Program-made: the position numbers and the translations under genes
From: Lineus longissimus
Lineage: Eukaryota > Nemertea > Pilidiophora > Heteronemertea > Lineidae
Length of the DNA: 64,000 nucleotides
NCBI RefSeq assembly: GCF_910592395.1
Contig: NC_088314.1
Span: 20,976,070-21,040,069, forward strand
Direction: 5' to 3'
The notes under the pieces: model-generated
What the model was told of the DNA's origin: nothing
What the model saw: the letters and a program-made list of their open reading frames with translations, nothing else
Databases searched by the model: none
Shown: positions 49,647 to 62,300 of the stretch, piece after piece
Numbering within the stretch: position 1 is the first letter of the stretch
Layout: every line of letters starts with the position of its first letter

Positions 49647-50848
49647 GTTTAGGCCTAAATCCTAAAGTTAGTCCTAAATGTGGGAGGAGAGAGTATCTTG
49701 TTTGATGGCTGAGGGCAGAATGGTCGCCCTGTCTCTAGGCTGCTCATAAAGGTCAAACTCCATTGCCAAGGTCACCAGCACAATATTTATGTTGATGCTG
49801 TTAGTTTCTATTGTTCCGGGGTTGGAGTTGTTCAGGGGTTTACAGGTGTGATCCACTCTCAGATATTAATGTGTCCAATACACTCTGACAATATTTCACA
49901 CTCATGGTACTACTGCATGCTATTGGTATTCTTTCTGCTAAAACAACGATCTTAGTAAATCGGAGTTAAATACATTTGTTCCTTGGTAGTAAGAACTGTT
50001 TATTCTTATGAACTTGAGGGAGTTTTGGATGCAAAGAACTGAATTAATCATAACAAGAAAGCGTCCCATGAATATGGTAATGTCAATCTGCAGATTCCGC
50101 CAACCCATACGAACGACGAAGTTAGAAGGTCTATGTGGTGTCCAGTGTAAATGATAGGTTTTTAGACGAGTCTTTTTTAAAAGCTAAATACTCCAATCCG
50201 TGCCCAGTGATTGTTAAATCTGGTTATTTACACATTATGCAAGGAATTCATAAATGTAAAATATTTCAAGAAGGCCTGCTATTTCTTATTCGATAATACC
50301 ATGGGAAAAGTTCTCCTACTACTTTAATCATCTTGGCCACATAGCGGTTTGAAAAATAGAACTTGCCAAACGTCTCCAAATCACGCCACCTCTGTTCAAT
50401 GGGCCTAAATTTCTTAATTTGTTCTCGAAAAGCTTGTTGGGATATACGTATTTAACCATTTCAAGTATTGACACCCCGTTCACCATACCAATACGGTTCA
50501 GGCCCATTCATAAGAAAGGGCTTTAAAAAGGGCTTGTATAGTGTTATAATCCCCAGATTTTACATTGAGACACGAATTTGGATGTTAGCCCATTGTACAG
50601 TAAACACGCTTTCCCGTGTTGTGCCTTGTTAGTTAGAGTTGCAACATGACAAATGTTTTAAATTGAATCTAATATAATTTATTATTTCTTTATCATTTTT
50701 AGCTTCTGGTTTTAGAAAAAAAAGAAATCTCTCAACAAGAGAAGGGCTTTCTATTGGATCAGATAAGCCAATAATATGGAAAAGAACGAAAGAAAATGTA
50801 ATATTTCCCCAAATGGGCCAACATGGTTTTAGATAATGAAAGCCTCAC
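49647..50848. other. Upstream of caveolin F; no gene seen
   Basis: Non-coding, AT-rich sequence between two caveolin first exons, expected to hold the promoter of gene F. No caveolin core sequence is present. Confidence 0.4.
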
Positions 50849-50953
50849 CTGAAGGTGGTCGTTGATCTTGTTCGGGTCGCGGTTGTCCATTTCAGGTGAA
50901 TCGTCTGCGTTTCCCATCGTCTCGGTGAAAACCTGCGCCATTTTGTGCTCCAA
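50849..50953 (-). CDS. Extra caveolin first exon (E/F-1b)
   Basis: A 35-codon exon starting MEHKMAQVFTETMGNADD and ending in the motif DNRDPNKINDHLQ, then the donor GTGAGG. It ends in phase 0, so it could join core F (49173) or core E (47651). No caveolin core lies between it and gene F, so it is either an alternative first exon or an orphan of a lost copy. Confidence 0.78.
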
Positions 50954-53900
50954 ATGTTTGCTTGATACAAGGATCTTATTAGGATATGTCAGCTTTCAGA
51001 TTTCTTGGTGCAACTGGCTCTCACTCTGATGTCGTCCGGTTTTGGCTCTAATGGCCTTTTAAGGTCAATAATATCACCTAGGTACTCATAACAAAGGTGG
51101 TTACTAATTCTCATTAAGACGAATGTAACGGGAGAGAATAAGGCCTTATGAATAATTGAGGATGTGTTTGATGCTGTGGTCCAAGTCAAGGCTGATGGCA
51201 AACCTTTTCCACCGGGACGGAGGGAAAACACCCTTTTCGCCGAAGACTTTTCATATTGGCGATTGGAAGCGCTTTGAATGAGTATAAAGGATATTGACTC
51301 TATCATCTTATCCATTGTTTTATTGGGTGGCGAATTATTTTGTCTCAACTATTTGCGACTTTTTAAATTCTGAGCCCTAAATTCTGTCAGTCAATGGCGA
51401 TCTCCTTTCAAGTCTAACATGGCATGTTTTCTCTCCCCCTCAACGACATGTTCACTCAATAATATACTCATTCTACACGCTTATACATTACGGCCGGTCT
51501 TATAAGGAGCCTGGCAAGGAGATATTGTGGTCGTTTATGCAAAAAGCCATATTTCATTGTGCCTTTACCATGTTTATACGCTTACAGTCAAATAGCCTTG
51601 GACCCTTTCCCTCCCACACGCCAATGTCACTTCGTCGCTAACGTGCTTTCATTCATGTTTACCAAAGATTACATCAGGTTACATCAACACTTCGATTGAC
51701 TCGCATGTTTCGGGTTTGTTTACCACAGTGACTCATCCCATGGACGCCACAGGCACGCGCAGTTTTAAAGGGCCAAAAAGGGTTTTACGGGGGATTGTGT
51801 GATCGACCCACGAGCTTCAGGCAAAGAAAATGACTTTCGTAAAGATTGTTTGGTTCTTGTCAATAAGACCTTGGCAAACGTTTAGACACTTGACGATATA
51901 TCTGTTAAATTTGTATGTATATCTGAAACGTTTTCTGTAGTTCGTCCTGCCGACTTGCCGGCGGTGAACGTCAATCATAAATTCTTTTCTAATTACGCAT
52001 AACGCCGGTAGATTGCCGGTACTTTTTCGTGTAAAATGAAAAAAATGCAAAATTTGAGAAAAACTCCTCAATTTGAAGTGGGTGAGAGGTGAACTTCTTC
52101 AAATTCTCAAATTACGAAAACTACTGACAAGAAGTGATGACGTTTTCTGATCGATAACATATCAGGAATAAGATAAGTCACCCTCAGCAACAGACACACG
52201 AGTCCCTCCTTGCAGTGACCATTCCAAACAACACTTCACTCTGAAAACCTGTTGCTTGAAGTTATCAATTTCAGAGGAATGGAGTAGAGAAATGTTCTCC
52301 AAATTCACAGATGTACAGGGGGTGAGGGGTATGTGCAGTTATGAATTTAACGAGGTTTATGATAACAACAAATGGGCATTGCGATCTTTATAAAATACGT
52401 TGCCGTTGAACGGTAAATGTGAGTTTCAGCGATATTGCATCATCTTGTAATCAGATTCTTATATCTGGCCGGCTGAACTCAATTGCTCAAAAGGCGCCAG
52501 ATCCCTACTAGCAGCATGAGCTCCCCACTTCTACTCTTCTCTCCGTGAAAATTACTCCTGACTCCTGGCTCTCATGGCTGTAACGGAAATGTCCACCTCT
52601 GTATGCGATAGTTTCGAGTAAATTCAGAACTCATATAAATACCAAAAACGCAGGAAATTGCCGAAAATGCAACAAGGCTTGGCCTTAGCATGCGAGGTAT
52701 TTGCTCAGTTGTGCTCAATGGCGGCCTAGCAACGCGTAAACAAGTAATCGGACCAATGACAATATTGATCACATACCAACAAATAGCTTTTTAGCGAAGT
52801 TACATCACTTGTAATCGAAAGTACAATTGGCTTAGCTTCACGTATAGGCATAGCCAGTTCGGACGACATTTTATACTATTTACTAGGAATTAAGCTTGTT
52901 AACTATTTAACGTCAAAAATATATGTTCTCACGTTGTCTAAATCACGATATTTATTGAACATTCAAGCTGAAAATATTCCGCGTTGATCTATAATGGCCT
53001 CGACGTCCATGGGGTGATAAGACCCACGAATCACTTAATGAGAGTGTTGTACGGAAAGTGATTCCTGGTGTTTGATTATACATGTACATATGTCCATGGC
53101 ATTTCCATTCATCCTAAATCGGTCTTATGAGGACCAAGTCACAACCACAATGCCCCAGTGAAGACCTTTAAATCTTTGTTGGAGCAAGTAACGAACAATG
53201 AGACTGCAACAAGATATGGTTAAGAAAACCAGTGTAACGTTGTAAGTGTTCCCCACAACGCAGAACCAAAGATACAAGTGACGATCCTGAACTTCAGAGC
53301 CTTTCACTCTGCACCGAGCTGTGTGCGAGGAGTGGAGAATACAACTGACCCTGGTATGCGAGGATGTAATACAACGTGACAACGGAATGTCTTTATACAA
53401 TTTTAATGACATGCAAGTTCTACTTCTTCGTTATCTTGAAATGGCGCTACGACACTGAAGACGAATCTCGGAGTGCTGTCTAAAAGGGCTTTAATCTTTC
53501 GATATTTTTGAAAATCTTTTAACAGCTAGCTTGACAAAAATGTTTGAAAGATAATTTGGGTCTGAAAATGAAATTGCCCCTTATCTCTTAGTATTAGTCC
53601 GATTTTTTTCATCTGCCGGGCAGTTCAATATGCCGAGATTGGCAACTGCACGCCTCCTGGTGTTCAGGCTCATTACTATCAGACCTTTCCCCAAAGTTGA
53701 CTGATTTAAATTGACTATAGCGTCGTTCAGCGACAATAGTTGGAATGAGCCAAGAATACAGAGAGGTTCAGAAACACATCCAGTTACGTTTTCAAAAACA
53801 ACTTGTTCATACCACTGCATATTTCAGTGATCAGTTTCTTTGATGAACTGAAGTCAGTCCTGACCTATTCCACTTTATTGCCAAGTGGTAAGTTGTAAAG

Positions 53901-54139
53901 GCGTCCGCCAAGTGAACGGAGGGTAGAAGGTTCCCGGCGATGCTAGGTAAATGTATGATACAAATTGCTCTCTCGTCAGGCGACTCGCATTACAACTGTT
54001 CCTTTCACTGGGGGGCAAAGTTTCCTCAATTACCAGGATAGTGTTTACTGTAAAGTCGCCCATGTGCCTTCACGGCCTAAAGACATTTCTAAAAGGCATT
54101 TAAATTGAAAAAAGTGGTGTTGCTTGTGATGTGACCTAC
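50954..54139. other. No gene seen between caveolin first exons
   Basis: About 3.2 kb of non-coding sequence. The segment near 53270-53370 resembles the dispersed repeat near 39280-39350. No caveolin core (no FEDVF-type or FKK-stop coding block) is present on either strand. Confidence 0.4.
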
Positions 54140-54268
54140 CGTGAGATGTCCATTGATATTGTTGGGGTCCCTGTTGATCATGTCTATCTTGTCAGTGACC
54201 GGGTCGATGGAGGTGGACGGGATTTCTTTGATATCCTTGATCTCTTCGATGGAGCCTGACTGGGACAT
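54140..54268 (-). CDS. Extra caveolin first exon (E/F-1c), longest N-terminus
   Basis: A 43-codon exon beginning MSQSGSIEEIKDIKEIPSTS and ending with MINRDPNNINGHLT, then the donor GTAGGT. It is phase 0, matching all caveolin core acceptors. It is the longest and most upstream first exon in the array, and its acidic/Ser-rich start looks most like the longer N-terminus of vertebrate caveolins. No core follows within about 5 kb. It may be spliced to core F or E, or be an orphan. Confidence 0.78.
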
Positions 54269-55240
54269 GGTTGGTTCAGGGCTTGGGATTACTGATGGTT
54301 AGGTATGCAGTTAGCCCGAGGGATGTAGGAACACGAATGGCCCTTTGGGAAGTTTCTTTTGAAAGCTATCTCACATTCTAAGTTTTTGGGTGACGCAATT
54401 TTACCAAGGGGTTCCAGGTGTTTCATCCAGAGTAGCAAACTTAGGAAATCACGCATGCAACCGTTCTTGTTGTTTTTTACTAAAATCTACGCGGACTTTT
54501 AAAGATATTTTTTGATTTCAGATGATTGAAATTTTATCAATTTAAATAAAAGAATACGATACTTGAAACCATTCCACCCGTATATCAAAATAGACTCATC
54601 CACTTATGACATATTTCAAAATTACTTTGGTACAGGATAGATTATTCCACACGAAATTAGCTGCAGGTGATTTGTCTATCAAATACTGGCGGATTAACAG
54701 CAGACCCTAAAATGATAGGCGTGCTATGGAGATTTCTAGGCCTATACTCTAGGAATGTTTTTGTTTTCCTATTCAATGTGTGCGCTTGTACTTGATTGGT
54801 TATGAAGAGGGAAGTTGTGACATAACCTATAAGGCCTAAATGTCCTCAAACGTGGTGCAGGACCTCTGGAATTAGCCACGAAAGTTTACCATCGCACAAC
54901 AATAACGACGATTTTACGGAGTCGGCCGGGGTTGAGGGTTGACAATCCACAACAATTTTGGCAATCACTGGAAATCCTAAAGGATTTAGAAATCTTTCAA
55001 AACGAAATAAATGCCAATTTCAAGGGTGGGGGTCTTTGTTTTCCAGCAAAAAGCCTTCCTGGTTTTGAATGGACATTCGCTTCATATTGAAGGAGTTCTA
55101 ATTGCTTTAGGATTAGGGAAAATGGTGTTGCCTCTGGTCAACCGGGAGGGTCAACCCTTGAGCTCCCCGCAAAGAGACGCATTCTGAGATTCAGGTCTTT
55201 GATTCTCCTACCATTTACAAAACCGTGAGAAAAAGCAGTA

Positions 55241-55365
55241 AAATCCCCTGAGAAGGGTGGCTCTCCCCTGAGAAGGGTGGCTCTCCCCTGAGAAGGGTGG
55301 CTCTCCCCTGAGAAGGGTGGCTCTCCCCTGAGAAGGGTGGCTCTCCCCTGAGAAGGGTGGCTCTT
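55241..55365. repeat. 20-bp tandem repeat, 6 copies
   Basis: Six near-identical 20-bp units (CTCTCCCCTGAGAAGGGTGG). Each contains the palindrome CCCCTGAGAAGGG-like core. The repeat opens a spurious minus-strand ORF. Confidence 0.95.
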
Positions 55366-56334
55366 CCGATTACTTGTCACACCTTGCCCAGTTAAGACAG
55401 GTCTTCATAAAATTTATAAAACATCGATCAGTCACCACAAGTAAATCCGTATGACACTCATCTTTTAATCAAGTCTTTACTTTTCGTCACTGTCAGGTAA
55501 TGCCGTCTAGGCTAAGAAATTGGAACTAGGCACTTGCCTAAAATTATCTTGCAATTCTACTATTCCGTCGATCAACATTGCATCTTTCCCTTTTTGGGAG
55601 GCGGGCGATTGATAGGTTGAACCCTAGACTAGCATCCATGCCGTGTCTACCGCATCGCGAAATGTAGTAATCAACAACAAGGCCTGGTTAATTTTATTAT
55701 CCTGATAGACATACTGTGACTTATATATAGTGTTGTGATTCACTCGCTATTTCTCCCATTGTTTTATCAAAATACGTTTTACAAACGTTGTGTCTGTGCT
55801 GCTGCTGTTCTACACAAACGATCGAGGGAGGGAAGACTTGCGTTTTGATTGACCAAAACCCGGGATGAACCAATGGGATAGCAAGTGTTTGTCTACCCTT
55901 ATAACTCAATGTCACAACTGAACATGTCAGTATTGTCACTCAGTGCGCTGCCGCTCTGCGCTATCCCCTGGAGACAGCCACCGTCACTAACACCCGGTAA
56001 GTGAGGTTAGAGGATGCGAGAGTTAAACAGACACAGTACTGATCATTCGGGGGAGGGGTGGACTTTCGGGGCAATTCAGTGGTCATCGTGGGTCGGCCAG
56101 AATTACAATCATGGAACCAAGTCCGCCGAAGTGTGATTGTCGAATTCACTGCTGAGGTCATCCTGACGTAATCAGTGGTTTTAAATATACACCGCCTCTC
56201 GATATTTCAAATTTGTTGTATCATAACGCCAATCTGAACCTAAACTCTTCAAGGTGCGTAAAGTAATCGGAACAGCCACCCATCGGATTGTACTGGATTT
56301 TCTCAGGGTTTTGTATACGATGTAGAGTATCAAA

Positions 56335-56452
56335 AACCTGTATCTCCATCGCGAAGTGGAATGGGGCGAAGTAAAAAGGGGCGAAGTGGGGAGGGGCGAA
56401 GTCGGAAGGAGCGAAGTGGGAAGGGGCGAAGCGGGAAGGGGCGAAGTCGGAA
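56335..56452. repeat. GGGGCGAAGT-type short tandem repeat
   Basis: About eight imperfect units of 13-15 bp around GGGGCGAAGTGGGAA. On the minus strand this reads as a SDFAP/HFAPF-like repeat, so the ORFs here are not believed. Confidence 0.85.
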
Positions 56453-57385
56453 GACACCCTGTCAAGAGACGAAATAGGTGATACCAATGCCGGGAATTCG
56501 GTATGGGACGACTCCTGAAATACCTGTATTTACAGTATTGAACAGAACTCGTTCGTCTCAATCAGTCAAGTTAATCACGAAAGCCTGGACGGCTCCTGAA
56601 ATACCAATGAAAAGCTAGTGGCCGTCAGGTGCTGCCATCTGTCTTATTTCGTGAAACTAAAGACTCGGTGAGAAATCTCGTTGATCGCGGGTTTTCCCGA
56701 GAACTAGCGAAATTTCATGAGTTGTACCGATTTTAGCTTAGAGAATCACCATTTTCCAGCTAGTTTGGATAGATATTTCTTACTACAAGGAAGAATACAA
56801 AAATAAACACTGTACTCAACCCATCTATTCCGGAAAGGTAAGCGTGACTATTTTAGAAAATGATTTTATCTGTAGTTTTATTTTCGTGTTCCATTTGTCA
56901 TATTTCTCTGCATTTTACACTAGAGAATACACTGCAACATTGTATTTGCATAGCCCTCCCACATCTTCATGGAGAACTGTCATGTTTCAGTGAAGACTGC
57001 GGCTATTCTTACGGCAGTCTCTGCCTCTTATGCATTTACCCACCAACAACAGGCTACCAAACTCGCATTCACTTATGAATGAGCCTTTATCCTTGTCGCA
57101 CATCTTACTTTGCATTAAAATAAAAAGTTCAAGACCCTCGCCCGACCATGGCCCGAGGCGTGAGGGTATCGGGGAGGAGGGCCAACTCTTAGCAGTAGGC
57201 CGGATAACTTGGCATTTTCCCTTTTTGTTGTCATCACAGCCAAAAATACTTCGCGTTCATCACTACCTTAGCTGAAGGTCTGTAAAATATCATTGCATCC
57301 GTTGTTGTCCTCCAACACAGCACGTTCGTTTAATTGAAACTTGGGGTAGTGGTATTCGAGGACAATATTTCTTGATTTCCATTTG

Positions 57386-57613
57386 CCAGTGTTCTCACTT
57401 CTGATCTGCTTGGCCTACCTACACACTTTGATGAAGGCAGTGCCAGTGTTCTCACTTCTGATCTGCTTGGCCTACCTACACACTTTGATGAAGGCAGTGC
57501 CAGTGTTCTCACTTCTGATCTGCTTGGCCTACCTACACATTTTGATGAAGGCAGTGCCAGTGTTCTCACTTCTGATCTGCTTGGCCTACCTACACACTTT
57601 GATGAAGGCAGTG
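57386..57613. repeat. 57-bp minisatellite, 4 copies
   Basis: Four tandem 57-bp units (CCAGTGTTCTCACTTCTGAT...). Because 57 is 3x19, frames stay open on both strands, giving spurious repetitive ORFs (113 codons on +, 79 on -). Confidence 0.95.
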
Positions 57614-58786
57614 CCAGTTTACCTGATCTCCGTGTACAACTTGTTCTACAACACCGTGATTATTCCCAGACATCAGCAAAATAGTCAATCACTCAGAAAG
57701 ATCGTTCATGTTTTTATCGAGTGAAATCCTTGTATTTGGTTGAGGAATCATGGTGGCGCACCTGATGTTGTGTTGGGCAGTCATCATTATTTCCTGCGAA
57801 GAACAGTTCAATGTCTGTGGAGATAATGATCATTAAAAATCTTTTGGAGGAGAAGCAGTGGGAACTGTTGCCAGGCCAGCAGCTGTTCAATAAAGAGCTG
57901 CAGATTTCTAGTGTGGATGGCAACTTTTGCTCAAGTGCTCAAGTGACTTGGACAAATTCTATGTCTCACTGACTGTCCTGAAAGTTGCTGAACCTCTTCT
58001 ATACTCATTGAATACCAACAGTGACCATCAGTTCATGTGCCCTTTCAGCTGTATCTATCATCCATTCCACAGTGGGACATCGTGACCACCAAGACTTGGC
58101 TATTGTTACATCAGAGAAGTAGTATGATACCCTAAGAGTAAGAGTAAGGATGACAGTGGCACAGAAAGCTTTCAATGTACGATCCTCCCATGCCCGAGTG
58201 TGTTTGTATTGTGTGACTCGGGGTAACCACACAGTCTCCTCTACTTACATGTAACACTGTCATTTCATTCAACTTTGCCTCTTCAAGTATTGATCAGCCT
58301 CAATGCAGCTTGTTGTAGCAGGAGCAAATGAGTTGATTGTGCTAGTGTTTCAGCCAGGATTTCAAAAAGGCAACTTAGGACTCTCAAGATTTTCAGCCAA
58401 AAAAGGGCATTTTTCATTGTGGCAATTTCTACTTTTGATTAGTTTTATGGTACAGAAGAGATTTTATGGAGCCAATTGTGCATTTTTTGGGGAAAAAGGC
58501 AGGGCATTTTCTTTTTGATAAAAGGGCAACAGGGTGCCCCCAGCGAGGCAGGGCGTCATCGTTTCATGAGGTTTGACAATTATATGTATGTCCAAAGTTG
58601 ATTGACGGTGTTGTTTTACAGACTTTACTAAATGGGCAACCTGTGTTTTCGCTTTTGTCTTCATGCTTGCTTTCAGCATGACGTTTGCAACACAAGTAGG
58701 CCTATACAAAGTGGGCTGCCTATGAGTGATACAAGGAACAATGCAGTTAACAATGAATGCTCTTTCTTAGTTTACAACCAAAAACC

Positions 58787-59380
58787 AGGGCATGCCATAG
58801 TTTTGTAGCCAGGTCTGAGCTCTCGGCAGGCCGGTAGATAGGCAACAGGGCATGCCATAGTTTTGTAGCCAGGTCTAAGCTCTCGGCAGGCCAGTAGATA
58901 GGTAACAGGGCATGCCATAGTTTTGTAGCCAGGTCTGAGCTCTCGGCAGGCCGGTAGATAGGTAACAGGGCATGCCATAGTTTTGTAGCCAGGTCTGAGC
59001 TCTCGGCAGGCCGGTAGATAGGTAACAGGGCATGCCATAGTTTTGTAGCCAGGTCTGAGCTCTCGGCAGGCCAGTAGATAGGTAACAGGGTATGCCATAG
59101 TTTTGTAGCCAGGTCTGAGCTCTCGGCAGGCCAGTAGATAGGTAACAGGGCATGCCATAGTTTTGTAGCCAGGTCTGAGCTCTCGGCAGGTCAGTAGATA
59201 GGCAACAGGGCATGCCATAGTTTTGTAGCCAGGTCTGAGCTCTCGGCAGGTCAGTAGATAGGCAACAGGGCATGCCATAGTTTTGTAGCCAGGTCTGAGC
59301 TCTCGGCAGGCCAGTAGATAGGTAACAGGGCATGCCATAGTTTTTTAGCCAGGTCTGAGCTCTCAGCAGGCCAGTAGATA
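58787..59380. repeat. 60-bp minisatellite, about 9.9 copies
   Basis: Ten nearly perfect 60-bp units (AGGGCATGCCATAGTTTTGT...) varying at a few C/T and G/A positions. As 60 is a multiple of three, two minus-strand frames remain open (188 and 152 codons) with a 20-residue period. No start context, splice signal or domain supports a real protein. Confidence 0.97.
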
Positions 59381-62300
59381 GCTTGGTTGGCTTAAGTCTT
59401 GCTTTGTACCCACACTCTGTTCCTGTTAGTTGACAATTGGAAGCAGAAGACTAGTAGGCAGTATGAATCATCAGAGGCACCCCTGTGTAGACCACACACA
59501 CTCTCCTCGAGTGATATCTTTGGAGATAAAAAATGACAATGCTGCGTGGTTGGCGACAGCAAACATTCCTCCGGACTTGATCAGTCGCCATGGTTTAGAA
59601 TGATGTGTGTTGTGGTGTCAATGGTCAGCTGATGGATGATGATGATGTAGGAGATTTTCATAACTGTACAATGGTCTTCAGAAAAGGTCTAGGCCTAGGC
59701 GGGCAGGGTCCCCTGAGGATAGGTGGTACATGTTATGGTGTAAGTTGCCTTGTTTATCACGAACATACCTTGTGACATGGTCAGTCACCATGTTGTAGAA
59801 CGATGGGGTTGTCGGTCAGTGGTCAACTATTGGGTGAAAATTTTCGGCTTATAGACAAACGTGACCGAATTATCAAAGTTTCAGTTGGTTGTTCTGAGTC
59901 ATGTACCCTACCCATAACTCAAACTAAACCAAAAACCCATTTGTTTGGTCCGATGTTGTGTCAAGACAACTGTTTCGCAAATTTTTTTTTCTCACTTTTT
60001 TCGCAAAGGCACTGTCAGACACAAACTTTCAAAATTTCAACTACATGTATAGTGCAAACCATTAAATATCGGCAGTAAATGATGTTTAGGTGAATTGAGG
60101 ATGTGTAAAGTAGCTAACTTTCATCACAAGCTTCAAGATCATTTTTTACTTAAAATGCACTGATACTGATACTCTGCTGGACTGGTTGATTAAGCTCTAT
60201 TGTGACTGTTTGTATTCCTCTTCTCCTTGCATGTAACGTGGTGTTTCCAGTGCAGGACTCAAAGCCAAAGGGGATGGTATCTGCCTAATTAGCTTGCAAA
60301 CAACACTAATGATAACGTCATGGTTGGCTCGAGGGCTATTAAAATGATTGTTTTTGTATGGTTCTTCAGCAGCATGTCTGTTGTTGTGGATTCTGTATAG
60401 GAATGAGCAATAGTAATTATGTGAATTTGTTTTGTATTTGCAACTTCAACAGCATGTCTCTACTGTGGACATGAAGAAGGGTTGCATTGCCTGTATGGGC
60501 TTCAGGCAGAGCTGAGCTGACTGGAGTTTGATATCCAGCGAGTTACAGGTTGATACAGTGGAACCTCCCTTTGTTATGCGTTGCAGCGCTGCGCTGTTGA
60601 AGAGTCCAGTATCCTTTGATTTTCTTGAGAATTGTTGACAGGGATTGCTGCATTCCCAAACCAAACGGCACCTGCAGTCCCCCTGTGAGAAAGGTTGTCT
60701 TGCCCTCACACGATTGACTGGGTCTGGAAGAGGACTACTCATACGTAAAGGCTCGCAGTCCACTCATTGAGTAGACATGTTAGTATCTGTAGCTATTTTG
60801 AAAAGGCGTTTAATGCCTTTGGCCTTGCATTGTATAGTCAGTACCTAATCAAATTAGCTCCCACTCTTAAACATGAATGAATGCCTACTTTCATGCTTAT
60901 AAAGTCATGTTGATACTTCAGTTATAGTATTCTGTAACTTAATGAGCCATAAGTAAACTGTAAACCTGTTATTCAGAGAATGTCTACTTCAGGAAGTGAA
61001 AAAGTGACTCACAATTGTTTTTGGTAAGTTTCATGTTTGGATTGTGATTTGAGCAGAGAAAAGGTAATAAAGGTTTGGGTCAGTGTGAGGTCAGGAATAT
61101 GCTTGTCTGTGGGTAAAAGCAGTAGGCCTAATCGGTGGGTTGTTATGATTGCAGGCTGAGTTTATAGCAGATAAGGATACAATTTGGCCTAGATCGCAGA
61201 CTGAGTGATCTACAGAAAAATGTTGTTGCTGTCATCATGATTTTATGTGGTGGAATTCTAGAAAGTTTAGATGCTCTCTCCTTCAGAGTCAGATTCACCA
61301 AACCTGTTATTATATGCTCTGCCGATGAAAATTGAGCGATCAATGCTGAATTCATGTCTGCAACAAGCCTGGGGTGTGCTGGGTAATGGAGCACTTGGGA
61401 TCATCTCAAGCATGTTCAGTGATTTCCTTGAGCAAGTAAACACCTCCTGAGCACATGTTACACTTTGCCCCAAATGCTGAGCTATGAAAGCTGCAAGATC
61501 TGAAATGTGCCTCCTCTGAGGAATCAACATCAGCTGCCATGAAACAAAGCCTGGTACAAATTAGATTGATTGTGTGCGACCAGTTTTTTCCAGAAAGTAT
61601 CCATTTCTTTCAAACTTTTAGACAGTCATCAGTCTTTTCTCACCAGTCTTGAAATCAAGTCATTTCTTTGGCAGATTATAAGTTGTGTACTTGTCCTATC
61701 AGTGGTGATTGTAGTGCTTTTGACATGTATGAGGCAGACACAAAAGACTGTTTGTCTACCAATGTATTGAGCCATGTTTACTGGCTGGATGTATTTGGTC
61801 TTGTTACAATGTCACAATCAAAGGCATGTCAATAAAGATCATGTCTAATGGTCTTACGCTTCTTTTGCCAAGAACTTATAAAGAAAATAACATTGGTGCA
61901 TTGGTTATGTGAGCTGGGGACGCCATCGGAAGGTGCTATTGGGTTTCCATCCCGGGGGCGATGCTCTGTCTCCCACCGTTCAGATCAATCTAGGGCATCT
62001 TGGGATCTGGAACTATTGTGATCAGCCAACTTTGCCAAGTTTCTCCTCTGCAGAAGAACTCCAGGAGCTGCCCATACAGGGCTACACTTTGTGCTCTTTC
62101 TGATCTGTATCAAATTATACACCTCTCCCTGGCTAGGTGGAACCTTGAGGTTACAACAAGCCTGGTGCTCTTACTCCACTGGATCCCAATGTAACCTGCA
62201 CATGCAACACGTTCATCATGCACTAAAACAGAATCGGTAGAGTGAAGGTGTACCATGCCTAAATAAATCACTGGTACATCATAATACCGCCACTCTATGA

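Larger units (their letters stand above)
54269..57385. other. No supported gene
   Basis: Non-coding, with the promoter of the 54.27-kb first exon expected at its left end, and the 20-bp and 13-15-bp tandem repeats listed separately. Short ORFs are explained by those repeats or unsupported. Confidence 0.4.

Noticed and set aside
58772-59338. Minus-strand ORFs of 188 and 152 codons
   Set aside because: They come from the 60-bp minisatellite; no domain, start context or splice support.
61267-61530. Minus-strand ORF of 87 codons with HISDLAAFIAQHLGQ
   Set aside because: Protein-like in places but unrecognised and without exon boundaries; could be transposon debris.
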